A stretch of 64,000 bases of DNA, taken from the NCBI RefSeq assembly GCF_036373705.1, contig NC_089867.1:24385323-24449322 (forward strand). The letters run 5' to 3'. Position 1 is the first letter of the stretch. Each line of letters opens with the position of its first letter. The notes beneath the pieces are model-generated. The model saw only the letters and a program-made list of their open reading frames with translations, did not search any database and was not told where the DNA came from. The position numbers and the translations under genes were made by a program. The DNA comes from Amia ocellicauda (lineage: Eukaryota; Chordata; Actinopteri; Amiiformes; Amiidae). This document shows positions 12,601 to 22,540 of this stretch, piece after piece.

Positions 12601-15118
12601 TTATTTCTCCAGTATCCCTGTCTACTCCTGTACTCTCTCATCTCTCCGGCAGGCCTGTCTGTCCTCTCTCTCTCTCTCACTTACTGTCTTTCCGAGTCAG
12701 AACAGATGTTCGCTTTTCTTTTGTCTGCTTCACCCACTTCATTTAACTTCACCTGTCCATCTTTCTGTTTTCTCCCCGTCTCTGTGCCCCCCGGTCCCCT
12801 CAAGTGACCTCTCCCCAGGCCTACGTGCTCAGGTTATCTCCCGGCTGGAGAAGCCACCTAATCCCTCTTATCTTAATGGCATCCCAGCGCTATCAGACAC
12901 ACTGTGGACAATCGAGACAGTTTATCTGAGCAGATATCGCTTTTCAATACAACTCGGCCAGCTCAACTCTCTCTCTTTCTCCCTCTATCTCTCACATACA
13001 CCCTTTCATCACCGTACCGTCTCTACCTCTCTGTCGGGAGCCTCTATCTGTCAATCTGTTTGGTAATCCTATCCGTCTGCTTCACCTCCCTCTCTCTCTC
13101 TTCCTCTCGGCCCCGCGTCTCCTAGCGCCATTTTTACATCGTGTGTTGATGTATTTGCAGCTATCGATCAGGGGGCTTTTGTTTATAACTGAAAAGGCAT
13201 CCACACCCTTGACTTTACTTATTTAAATTCGCGACTGGACATAGCGAGCGCGTACCTTCTGCTGCTGGAGCGTGAGGTAGGTGAAGCCCCTGCCGCACAG
13301 GGCCGCCACGTGCTCGGCGTGCTCCCGGAGGATGGCTGAGAAGTCAAAGATGGCCGTCCTGCGTTGGCCCAAGAGGGCGTAGCAGCGGGCCCTGGCCATC
13401 AGGGAGTCCACGGCCACGCCACCTGGACACAAGGGATCAGAGCGCACTGTCAGCACACAGCGACGCAGAGAGACGTGTGTGGGTCGACGGATGCAACAAC
13501 ACCGTTCGCCCACCAAGAGCTTTCCTTCCTTCCTTCCTTGACATGAAAGCACTGCACAAAAATATTAGTGCAGATACAGGTTCATTTTCTTGACGACTGG
13601 AAAAAACAAATGTAGGGAAAAAGTGGCACTCTACCGTCTCCCATATCGGGGCACTGGCATCAGAACTATGATTTGTGGGCCGGGTCACCTGTACGCTGCT
13701 GGTTTCGAACGCATGCTGAACTCAGGGACTCCTACACGGACACACAGACTTCCACTCTCTCTCACACGCCAGATCACACCCAGGACATGCACATCCGTTC
13801 ACCCTCATCTCTCCATACCCTGCAGCACAATCGGGGTTTCTGCATGCTGACATGGCTGTGCACATAAAGATGCACCTACACAAACACACACACACACTTG
13901 CATCTTCTGGCATTGGTACAAATACAGAAACACACACACGCACGTTCACACACACACAATCGTAGTGTTCCTACACTAATAGCAATGGGAGCTGCTCCTC
14001 TTCGCTGGGTTACGAAACCCTCCCACAGAGCATCTTTCATTCCCTGACGTTAGAGAGACACGGGGCATTTAGTGTTATCTGCTCGGGAGACATTAAGGCA
14101 AATGATATACCGCCAGGCTTTTAGCCGTGGCAAGACGGAATTAAATACACACGGCTCAATTTGTCAGTTACAAAAGACAGACAAACAACAACACATAACA
14201 AGAGAACGGTGATTCCAGGAACTGTGGAGGGGCTGATTAACTAGCTGGGTAAACGCTTTATGGAGCAGGAAAAGAAGACTGATGGGCCAGGCTGTGGAGA
14301 GCGATTGATCTTAAATTCAATGAGCGCTTTCTCACGTTCCTCCACCTGCCTCCACGTGAACAGGCCGGGCTACTCAGACACTACTCGGTCAGCCCACAAC
14401 ACGACAGCAGGCAGAGAGAGAGTCTGAGGATCTCAACAGCAGTCCCCCCCTCTCCTTTTTCGAACAAGTATTGTTCCTAGCTGGACATAGGAGGTCAGAG
14501 GTCAGAGGTCGTCTAGGACAGTGACTAAATGGCTTACAGATCAGCATTGGCATGATTGGCGTTTTTCCATCTCATTGATTCAGACACATGTCAATGTATA
14601 TGTGCGTGTTCTGTGTGAATACATATGAGCTCCGTAGTCATAGCTACCGACGTGTCCTAATTCTGTAACTATAGATGCTCGTCTATATGGTTGCATCCTC
14701 ACCTCTTCACAGATTCGCAAAGCAGAGGGCCATCCCTTACTCTTCCCCTGTCATTCTGGTGTGTGTTTTGGGTAGAGAGTGAGAGACGCTTGACACTCGG
14801 ACTGCAATGGCTAAGGTGGGGTGACAAAGCCATCAGACATCCTTTGCGCATTGATCCACCGGTGCCCGTCCCCCCGTCCTGCAGGCCTGTGCCCGTCCCC
14901 CCCGGCTCTGGCCCACCTGAGGCGATGATGGCGATGGAGAGGTAGGCCACGGCCTCCCTGACGCAGCCCTCGCCCCCCCGGCTCTCCAGGACGCGCGTGG
15001 CGGCGGTGTGGCAGTTCTCCTGGAGCAGCGCCCGGTCGGTGGGCTCGGCCACGGCCAGCAGGGGCAGCAGGCAGCTGGTATCTCCACACTGGGTCAGCTT
15101 CTTCAACAGCTGGGCATG

Positions 15119-15151
<33 letters not shown>

Positions 15152-18100
15152 TGAACCCCAATACGTTCCACTCCAACGTGTCAGAGCTCGGTCCACTCCA
15201 GTGAGAGCGCCACTGTCCGACCCAGAGCAGGTCGATACAGTGCCCCCTCAGACCGAACACTGGCCTGAGCCTCCCTCGCTGTGGCGCTGAAGTGGCAGCT
15301 GAAGATGCTGCCCCGGGGGTTATCTCATTTTCAGCTTCTCCTCTCCTCTGCTCTCGCAGCCCATTAGCCGCTCGTGTAATCCACTTTGCAAGTGAAAGCA
15401 ATTAGCTCTTTCACAACAACAGATAAAGCCGTCAGTGGGAGCATTAATCAAGCTGTGCCAAGACTGAAATCTGGGCCAGAGCGCGGGCCTGACTCTCTCT
15501 CTCTGTTTCTCCCCCCTCTTTTTAGCTCTTTCCCCCTCCCTCATCCCTGTCACTCTTTTCTGCACCGTTTCTGTATCTCTTTCTCTGTGGCCATTTATAT
15601 TCCCATGTTTCAAGACTGTGTGTCTTTCTACTAATCTGTGTGGCAGGTGAAACATTTTAAGCCCCCACTGTAGCTCCTGCATTTAACCTCCTCTGAAACA
15701 AACAGACCGATTTAGTCTCTAGCAGAACAATCTAATGTTGATCTATACTAGTACTTCAGTATTGACTCTCCCAACATAAGGCGTGCATACATTTTTTGAT
15801 TGATTTTTGTTTGGAATCTATGGATCTATACTCTGTTATTCCCTCCTTTAGTGAACACTGCCCTCTGCTGGAGACCAAACAGATTTCAGATTAGAAAATG
15901 ACTCGTTCTCTTCTTCTTCTTTGGCGGACTCTCAGTAAAGGCCTTACACACAGGCAGGCGTCCATGTTGCACAACAGGGATCTATATACCAGGACAGACC
16001 ATTACCCAGAAATCTTTGCAAGACATAATCCATTTCCAGCTGGCCATTTTAGCAGAATTCAATAAATCCATCGTCTCTCTGGCCCCAAAAGAGTGTGTTC
16101 CGTCTCACAACCTGTCGCCGCTGCTCTTTCAACAACAGACACACTTCGCCCTGACAGGACTGTGCAGTTATACACAACAAATGTCATCGGATTTCAATGT
16201 TTCATGTTACGATCTGATAAGGAACGAGGGAACAGCTTAGTTCCCACAGAGACGGTGCATGAACTGTCATCATGAAACACGGTTATCTTTTCAATCAGAC
16301 AACAGTAGAGCAAGACCATGAATCTGGTGAAGCGATATGTCAGTCCCAGGACAGCATTAACACCGAGCCAGTACTGCCATACCCGTTACATTTCTCAGCC
16401 ATCGACACAGGTTAGCGATCAACTGCAACTGCATGTTTTTGGCTTGGTGTACCCTGGTAAAGTGAGGGAAAAAAGTATTTGATCCCCTGCTGATTTTGTA
16501 CGTTTGCCCACTGACAAAGAAATGATCAGTCTATAATTTTAATGTATGTATTTTAACAGTGAGAGACAGAGTAACAACAAAAAAATCCAGAAAAACGCAT
16601 TTCAAAAAAGTTATAAATTGATTTGCATGTTAATGAGGGAAATAAGTATTTGATCCCCTATCAATCAGCAAGATTTCTGGCTCCCAGGTGTATTTTATAC
16701 AGGTAACGAGCTGAGATTAGGAGCACTCTCTCAATCAGATTCCAAACTCTCCACCATGGCCAAGACCAAAGAGCTGTCCAAGGATGTCAGGGACAAGATT
16801 GTAGACCTGCACAAGGCTGGAATGGGCTACAAGCCCATCGCCAAGCAGCTTGGTGAGAAGGTGACAACAGTTGGTGCGATTATTCGCAAATGGAAGAAAC
16901 ACAAAATAACTGTCAGTCTCCCTCGGTCTGGGGCTCCATGCAAGATCTCACCTCGCGGAGTTTCAATGATCATGAGAACGGTGAGGAATCAGCCCAGAAC
17001 TACACGGGAGGATCTTGTTAATGATCTCAAGGCAGCTGGGACCATAGTCACCAAGAAAACAATTGGTAACACACTACGCCGTGAAGGACTGAAATCCTGC
17101 AGCGCCCGCAAGGTCCCCCTGCTCAAGAAAGCACATGTACAGGCCCGTCTGAAGTTTGCCAATGAACATCTGAATGATTCAGAGGAGAACTGGGTGAAAG
17201 TGTTGTGGTCAGATGAGACCAAAATCGAGCTCTTTGGCATCAACTCAACTCGCCGTGTTTGGAGGAGGAGGAATGACCCCAAGAACACCATCCCCACCGT
17301 CAAACATGGAGGTGGAAACATTATGCTTTGGGGGTGTTTTTCTGCTAAGGGGACAGGACAACTGCACCGCATCAAAGGGACGATGGACGGGGCCATGTAC
17401 CGTCAAATCTTGGGTGAGAACCTCCTTCCCTCAGCCAGGGCATTGAAAATGGGTATTCCAGCATGACAATGACCCAAAACATACAGCCAAGGCAACAAAG
17501 GAGTGGCTCAAGAAGAAGCACATTAAGGTCCTGGAGTGGCCTAGCCAGTCTCCAGACCTCAATCCCATAGAAAATCTGTGGAGGGAGCTGAAGGTTCGAG
17601 TTGCCAAACGTCAGCCTCGAAACCTTAATGACTTGGGGAGGATCTGCAAAGAGGAGTGGGACAAAATCCCTCCTGAGATGTGTGCAAACCTGGTGGCCAA
17701 CTACAAGAAACGTCTGACCTCTGTGATTGCCAACAAGGGTTTTGCCACCAAGTACTAAGTCGAAGGGGTCAAATACTTATTTCCCTCATTAACATGCAAA
17801 TCAATTTATAACTTTTTTGAAATGCGTTTTTCTGGATTTTTTTGTTGTTATTCTGTCTCTCACTGTTAAAATACACCTACCATTAAAATTATAGACTGAT
17901 CATTTCTTTGTCAGTGGGCAAACATACAAAATCAGCAGGGGATCAAATACTTTTTTCCCTCACTGTATATGTACCACAGGAGTTTTGCACTTTTAAAATG
18001 GTTTTACTATGGTTGTGCCCAAGTCTGTGGTTTTATGGCCTTCACTACGCTTTACTGCACTCTATCATGAATAAACCATGGTCTTCCATAGTAAACATGT

Positions 18101-20291
18101 GGTCCAGTGTGGTAAAGCACAGAGAGGGCACGTTGAACACACAGGAAACTGTAAAACCATGTTAAATGTTTGCAGTTCCTGGGTGCTGGGTGTCAGGGTG
18201 TCTGGGCATCTGGGCACTGACCTGGTTGGCGTCGTACAGGAAGCCACGGTGCAGCTGCAGCAGGGCGAGGCGGGCGAGGACGGGCGCACGGGGGGCCGAG
18301 GGCCCGGTGGACAGTAGCAGGCGGTAGGCCTCCTCCACGCGCCCGAGCCGGTACAGTGCATCGGCGGCCAGGATCCGCGGGGCGTCGCAGTCTGGCTCCA
18401 GCTCCATCAGCAGCAGCGCCAGTGCGTGCACCCCCACTGCGGTCCTGGGGCACACGCAGGGAAAAAGTGAGTCAAGCAGAGACACACACGCACGCACGCA
18501 TGCACACACAAGTGGGTACAGAAGCCCTGCATTACACAGCTTCCAGATGTGCGTTAACGAGCCCTACCCTTCCTTGGGCGAGGAGCAGCGGTCGTGCCCG
18601 AGCTGTCTGGAGCCCAGCTGATCACTCTGCTGCTGTGGGGAGGTGGTGGGGCCCCCCGGACCCTCCAGCATGGCCCTCCCCTGCTCCAGCAGCACGGTGC
18701 ACAGCAACCCTCGCTGGTTCCAGGGCACCAGGCAGCGCACGGTGAGTGCCGCCTCCTGGGGCTGCAGCCGACTCGCCGTCAGGTAGTCCAGGGCGGCCAG
18801 GTAGTGGGCGTCCCCCAGCAGGCGCAGCAGCCCCCTGCCACACAGCGCCCGCACGCAGCTTGAGGGGTGGGGGGCGCTGTGCTCGATCACCGCCTGGAAG
18901 TCCTCCAGCGCGCCCTGCTGGTCATCCGAGAGGAGGCGCGCGAAGCCCCGCAGCACCTGCACTGTGTTCTGGTAGCTCTGCTGGGTCGGCGAGGCGGCGG
19001 CCAGCTGGCTGCAGATGGACAGAGCCTCCTTGGACTCCCCCCGAAGGAGCAGGCAGTCGGCCAGCCGCACGCGCAGCTCTCGGCCGCCCCCCCCTGGCTC
19101 CAGGTGGCACAGCGCCCGCAGCCCCGCGATCACAGGGTCCAGCAGCTCCACCCCGTGGGACGAGCGCAGGTCCGGACGCCCCAGGACGGCCTCCCTGTAG
19201 CCGCACAGCCCCCTCTCGGCCTGCTGTCGGAGCTGGGCCCGCGCTGAGGCCCCGGCGCCTCGATCCGAGAACATCTCCTGGAAGCGCAGCCGGGCAGCGG
19301 CGGGGTGCGTCCCGAAGGCCTCCCCCAGGTCCCGGCAGGACTCCACCGCCCGGCCCCCTGCGGAGAAGTGGGCAGCTGCTCGACCCACCAGTAGACCGGC
19401 CTTCCTCTCGGGCAGCAGCCAGTGGGCGACCGCCTTATCGCTCCCTGTGAGCGTCTCTGTATGCGCCTCCCGCTCCCCGAGGGCCAGGGAGTAAGCCTGG
19501 GCGCTCTCCTCAAACCTGCCAGCCTGGAACAGCGCCGCTGCCTGGAGCTCCTGCACGTGTGTGTCATCGGGGGCGATGGCTACCAAGAAATGAAGGTATT
19601 CAGAAGCGACCCCGGCTGACACCCCACTCTCCTTCAGCCCTCCATCCTGCCCTGTCTCGGTGATGTTGTCGGGGCTGCGCAGGGACAGCTGCTGCAAGAA
19701 GGCATCCACGATTCTTGGCAAGTGCTGCCCCTGCCTACACTTGACCAGCCTCACCGCCTCGGCCTGGTCTTCCTGGAAAGCCTGCAAGTAGAGTTCTAAG
19801 CCGTGGGGGCTCTGGGGCTGGGCGAGGAGGCAGGCGAGGGCACGGGTCAGCCGCAGGGCCAGGCGGGCAGAACCGTGCGCCTCCGGCTCTTGCTTCCCCT
19901 CCAGCAGAGCGGAGCAGCGCGTCGCCACCTCCTCGCAGCCCCGTCCGGCGCCCTGCAGGACAGACTCCATCTTGAAGAGCGACGCCGAGAGGTTGTTGGG
20001 GCTCAGCGTGGACAGGAACACCGCGGCCAGCCCTTTGTTCAAGCCGGACCCCTCTGCCAGATCCTGAGCTTCTCCCGACCCGCCCAGCCAGGCTTCCAGA
20101 GTGGAGATCACCCCCGTCAGCCTGTGCACACCCAGCCTCCGCATGTGCGACACGGTCACCCCGGCGTGGGCCCTGAACGCCGAGGTGTACACAGCGGTGG
20201 CCCTCCCCAGCTCGCCGGCCCCCAGGAGCTTGTCTCCCTCTCTGCACAGCTCAGGCACCCCGGCCCCCTGCTCTGAGGAGTGGGCAGCCAT
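8131..20291 (-). CDS. ttc34: TTC34, tetratricopeptide repeat protein 34 (seven coding exons)
   Basis: Joining the exons 20291-18568, 18444-18222, 15109-14917, 13422-13256, 10878-10605, 10452-10238 and 8664-8131 gives 3330 nt (1109 residues plus stop), with every junction in phase and GT-AG introns. The product is helical and TPR-rich throughout: an N-terminal [17 protein letters not shown] repeat, further TPR-like units in exons 2 and 4, and two in the last exon. I recognise TTC34 from the N-terminal layout (the TLEAWLGG and RCSALLEG words) and the length, close to that of mammalian TTC34. TPR arrays mediate protein-protein contacts; the function of TTC34 is not well known. The start chosen is the Met at 20291 because it has a good Kozak context (GAGGCC before, G after) and begins a typical TPR helix; the in-frame sequence upstream is 5' UTR. 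The protein ends in CIVN, a possible CaaX box. It lies head to head with miip. Confidence 0.88.
8665..10237 (-). other. ttc34 intron 7
   Basis: Holds a TG microsatellite at 9584-9626 and otherwise unremarkable sequence. No second gene is seen. Confidence 0.6.
9584..9626. repeat. TG microsatellite
   Basis: About 21 uninterrupted TG units, followed by a short GA run. Confidence 0.95.
10238..10452 (-). CDS. ttc34: ttc34 exon 7
   Basis: Completes codon 861 and encodes residues 862-932 ([16 protein letters not shown] ... [13 protein letters not shown]). Acceptor CATCTCTTTCAG, donor GTAACA, with a 152-bp intron upstream. Less obviously TPR-like; helical and charged. Confidence 0.85.
10605..10878 (-). 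CDS. ttc34: ttc34 exon 6
   Basis: Residues 770-860 plus one base of 861. It starts [13 protein letters not shown] after the acceptor ACCCCCGGCAG, and ends LLAKG across the donor GTGAGC. A Cys/His-containing helical stretch ([13 protein letters not shown]) sits in the middle. A start a few codons later is possible, since another AG occurs 12 nt downstream, but that would also keep frame. Confidence 0.82.
12084..12107. repeat. ATT microsatellite
   Basis: Eight uninterrupted TAT/ATT units. Confidence 0.9.
12411..13125. repeat. CT-rich low-complexity tract
   Basis: About 0.7 kb dominated by irregular TCTCT, CTGTCT and CCTCTC words on the plus strand, giving long open frames rich in Ser, Leu and Pro. 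A short non-repetitive, AT-core-containing island interrupts it at about 12840-12950. Confidence 0.8.
13256..13422 (-). CDS. ttc34: ttc34 exon 5
   Basis: Completes codon 714 and encodes residues 715-769, a clear TPR unit ([20 protein letters not shown] followed by [17 protein letters not shown]). Acceptor CCCTTGTGTCCAG, donor GTACGC, ends in phase 0. Confidence 0.87.
13423..14916 (-). other. ttc34 intron 4
   Basis: Imperfect CA tracts (about 13881-13965) and no gene. The part at about 14040-14340 is richer in non-repetitive sequence and could hold regulatory elements, but I cannot show it. Confidence 0.5.
14917..15109 (-). CDS. ttc34: ttc34 exon 4
   Basis: Residues 650-713 plus one base of 714. 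It opens with [10 protein letters not shown] and ends ...SIAIIAS. The acceptor's pyrimidine tract is a TC microsatellite (15121-15149 on the plus strand as GA). Donor GTGGGC. Confidence 0.85.
15121..15149. repeat. GA microsatellite at a splice acceptor
   Basis: Uninterrupted GA on the plus strand, so TC on the ttc34 transcript strand, ending about 11 nt before the exon 4 acceptor. It therefore serves as the polypyrimidine tract. Confidence 0.9.
15860..15871 (-). promoter_or_regulatory. CTCF-like core motif
   Basis: The reverse strand reads CCAGCAGAGGGC, which fits the CTCF core consensus CCASYAGRKGGC at every position. A 12-bp match can occur by chance, and this motif is also carried by some dispersed repeats, so binding is only a possibility. 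Confidence 0.3.
16460..17965 (+). mobile_element. Tc1/mariner transposon, frame-broken copy
   Basis: The element is flanked by TA at 16458-16459 and 17966-17967, the Tc1 target-site duplication. Ends read AAGTGAGGGAAAAAAGTATT on the left and its near inverted repeat on the right, ending CACTG (first base mutated on the left). The inverted repeats are long (about 0.2 kb) with an inner repeat of the end motif (GAGGGAAATAAGTATTTGA), the IR/DR organisation. The 1506-bp element carries a broken transposase (16756-17758) and has lost one arm of the 5' hairpin that the intact copy at 34334-35911 retains. It lies in ttc34 intron 3, antisense to that gene. Confidence 0.92.
16756..17758 (+). pseudogene. 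Tc1 transposase pseudogene
   Basis: The frame starts [20 protein letters not shown] and runs 236 codons, with the helix-turn-helix half and the first catalytic Asp (in WSDETK). It then shifts after ..ALKMG. Comparison with the intact copy shows that 11 nt are missing between two short TGGG repeats near 17455, giving a premature stop. The second Asp and the Glu block (DLNPIENLW) are still readable in another frame up to the TAA at 17756-17758. No functional transposase is expected from this copy. Confidence 0.92.
17984..18174. repeat. MITE-like palindromic repeat, copy 2
   Basis: Ends TTTTGCACTTTTAAAATGGT and, in reverse complement, TGCAAACATTTAACATGGTT, with an internal block shared with the copy at 7815-8029 (CTGCACTCTATCATGAATAA). 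More diverged than copy 1. It lies immediately beyond the Tc1 target duplication. Confidence 0.5.
18222..18444 (-). CDS. ttc34: ttc34 exon 3
   Basis: The exon completes codon 575 and encodes residues 576-649, with a TPR pair ([18 protein letters not shown] and [19 protein letters not shown]). Acceptor ..GTGTGCCCCAG, donor GTCAGT. The preceding intron is only 123 bp. Confidence 0.87.
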
Positions 20292-20367
20292 GGCCTCATC
20301 CGTGCCGCTGCTCAGCTCATGTCCTGGTGCAACAGCTGCTGCCCAGAACTCAGGAGAGGGTCTGCGT
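18568..20367 (-). CDS. ttc34: ttc34 exon 2 (first coding exon)
   Basis: The exon begins after a strong acceptor (TTTTATTTTCTTTGTACAG) at 20368; translation starts at 20291. It codes for residues 1-574 plus two bases of codon 575, ending before the donor GTAGGG at 18567. It is GC-rich, with long open antisense frames that are shadows. TPR-like units are seen near the start (about 13-40), in the middle ([18 protein letters not shown]) and near the end ([13 protein letters not shown]). Confidence 0.85.
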
Positions 20368-22272
20368 CTGTACAAAGAAAATAAAAGGTTGGAAAGGGTT
20401 GGGGGAGTATAGCAGTTCTTTACACAGAGATGTAGGTGGCTGGAACACATTTCCTTGTTTCTTTTTCATGACTGTGTGGTAGCTCTTATGAAACCATGAT
20501 TTAATTTAGTATCATGATAAAATAAAACCCAGTCTGCCTCCAGCTTGTGGTCTCAAATCTCTCCTGAAGTTGTGTGCACATCCAGACACCGCGCAGAATG
20601 ACTTGCCCTTTTAATTGACAGGAACACGACAGCCAGGGCATTATCTGGACAGCCAGAAGCAGACTGATTGTCAGCAGTGCGCCCCATTAAAGACGAAAGG
20701 AAGCAATGCGGCAATGCACTATAAAAAGTGGTTAGACTAATCAGTCGGACAGACGGGGACAGGGTCGATGCTAATTATGCGTGCCTGGCATTATAATCCA
20801 CCTTTCCGCGCTGCTCGACGGGTGATAATGGTTATCGCATCCCCACACCCCGAGCTTGGCTACCTCCAGAGAGCATGCAGATGATTGCGGGTTGACACAC
20901 CGCCACTCGCCGAGCAGCGCTCTGGTAATTGTGGAAAGACCAGTGTCTTCACTGCGCCCAGAGCCATTAAGATAAATGACCCTGACATCCTGCCGAGAGG
21001 GATGCGCAGAGACTAGGGGTCGGGTGTCCTGCGCCGTCAGATGACTGTAATGGGATATCAGCGTGGCAACGACGGACAGAGGGGATGCTTTTATTAGGAT
21101 TAGTTTTGTATTAGTGCTGCTGTTTTTGAATGGTCTTGTGTCTTCAGGGTAGAATGTAAGAGTAAAAACAGCAAATGCAAAACATCTGCTGCCTCAAAAC
21201 ATACATGCATGGAAATATGCAAATAGATGAGGTGACTGAACGGAGAATGCAACAGTCTCGATTCAATTCCAAATACCCCCTGCAGGGCTTTAAAAGGCCC
21301 TGTCACATCTACATCATGAGGTTCACTGGCTGACCCTCACCTCCGACCTTCAGTTGCCACTTTATGCAGAGGCATTGTGCGATCTTAGTGGGAAGGGAGA
21401 TGTATTGTTTTATTGTCCCCAAGCGAGTTGGTTGCAGTAATATGGGGTTATAAAAGTGGAAGGGAAGTGTAGCCAACAGTAATACATAACTAACAATGCA
21501 AACACAGACCTAGATCCGGGTTACAGTGGAGAACTGGACATTGTCGCATGCAATGGCAACTTAAAAAGCTACTGTTATTGTTTGGTTCTTTTTATCAATG
21601 ACATCAGGTTGATAAACAGACACTGATAGAGAGAGGGGGCTGGTTTGCACTACACAAACAAAACGATTGTCATATTAGACCCAACTTGCACACAACTTGT
21701 TGCATTTCAGCCAAGTGTGAAATGAAAGGCATCCCCCACGACACAGCGCTTTATGTAACACCCTAAACAGAGCGTTGTTTGCACGGAGGGGAAATCCAGA
21801 CTGGAGATGTAGAGAGAGATACGGGATGTGTGAGGAAGAGTAGGGCAATGCCAGGCTGCGGGGTGCGGGGTGCGGGCTGCGGGGTGCGGGGTGCGGGGTG
21901 CGGGCTGCGGGGTGCGGGGTGCGGGCTCCGGGGTGCGGGGTGCGGGGTGCGGGGTGCTGCGGCGGACAGCTCCGGGGTGCATGCTCTATCCCACATCGAC
22001 ATCCGCGAACAAACGCGATCAATGTGCACGCTTGTCTGTGTGCATTTCGTTTTCTGTTCAGTCGCACTGCGCACTGTCGCCGTGTAATAGACCCGCAACA
22101 GCTACCTGGCACCGCAGGCACTTTCCTGCTTTCATGCACGCACTTTATCATCGCTGTCGCTGGTGAATGGGAGCTAGTGTATTTTGGTAATGCAATACGT
22201 GGCCCCCATAGCCGGAGCCATTTAAGCCAACAGTCCAAGAAGGGAATGAAGTGTTAGAAATTAAAGACTTAC
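20368..22272 (-). other. ttc34 intron 1
   Basis: Intron between the predicted non-coding exon 1 and the first coding exon. It has a non-repetitive block at about 20531-21060 (AT cores, balanced composition, possibly conserved regulatory DNA) and the G-rich minisatellite near its 5' end. Confidence 0.5.
21854..21962. repeat. G-rich 7-bp minisatellite
   Basis: About fifteen tandem copies of GGGGTGC with GGGCTGC and GGGCTCC variants. The plus strand has dozens of G3-G4 runs and could fold as G-quadruplexes. It lies about 0.3 kb inside ttc34 intron 1 from its donor. Frames across it are tandem Arg/Pro or Gly/Cys artefacts. Confidence 0.92.
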
Positions 22273-22540
22273 TTTCTAAAGAGAAGTTTTACTTTTGCAC
22301 CAGTTTCCCCCTCGTTTGTCTTGCGTCGACAGCCGGAGTTTGCAGTGAAACAGACAGCTGCCCAGCCGAGCCGCAGGTCCCTCACTCGGACGTTCAGCTC
22401 CGGGAGGAAGCGGGCGGACCGGCTCACTGGGTTGCTTGGGAAACACCAAACACTACAGCCCCCCCGGTCCTCCGTGAGCAGCTTCAGCTCAATGCAGCGC
22501 CATCACACAGCTGCCCCTAGCGAGAGGGCTGGACTTGTCC
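22273..22540 (-). other. ttc34: Predicted non-coding first exon of ttc34
   Basis: The minus strand has a consensus donor GTAAGTC starting at 22272, preceded by CTTCTCTTTAGAAA. Upstream on that strand the sequence to about 22540 is GC- and CpG-rich, as expected at a promoter. It would splice to the strong acceptor at 20368. The 5' boundary is an estimate; a transcript is needed. Confidence 0.45.

Larger units (their letters stand above)
10879..13255 (-). other. ttc34 intron 5
   Basis: Contains an ATT microsatellite (12084-12107) and a pyrimidine-rich (plus strand) low-complexity stretch at 12411-13125. The 258-codon frame at 12290-13066 comes from that low-complexity sequence and is not a gene. 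Confidence 0.6.
15110..18221 (-). other. ttc34 intron 3
   Basis: A 3.1-kb intron that holds a GA microsatellite at its 3' end, a homeodomain-core-rich block (about 15341-15475), a CTCF-like motif (15860-15871), the frame-broken Tc1 element (16460-17965) and MITE-like repeat copy 2 (about 17984-18174). Confidence 0.7.

Noticed and set aside
12290..13066. 258-codon plus-strand frame
   Set aside because: Ser/Leu-rich product of a CT-rich tract with no conserved motif.
16989..17396. Minus-strand frame inside the Tc1 element (mirrored at 34914-35321)
   Set aside because: Antisense of transposase; identical in both copies only because the element is.
18746..19450. 234-codon plus-strand frame
   Set aside because: It lies antisense to the GC-rich first coding exon of ttc34, which has consistent splicing and TPR content; Pro/Ala/Arg-rich shadow.
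21854..21962. CRISPR-like tandem repeats
   Set aside because: No spacers: the 7-bp units are directly adjacent, so it is a minisatellite in a vertebrate intron.
21675..22238. 187-codon minus-strand frame with Pro-Ala-Pro-Arg-Thr repeats
   Set aside because: The repeat protein comes from the 7-bp minisatellite read through; not a gene.
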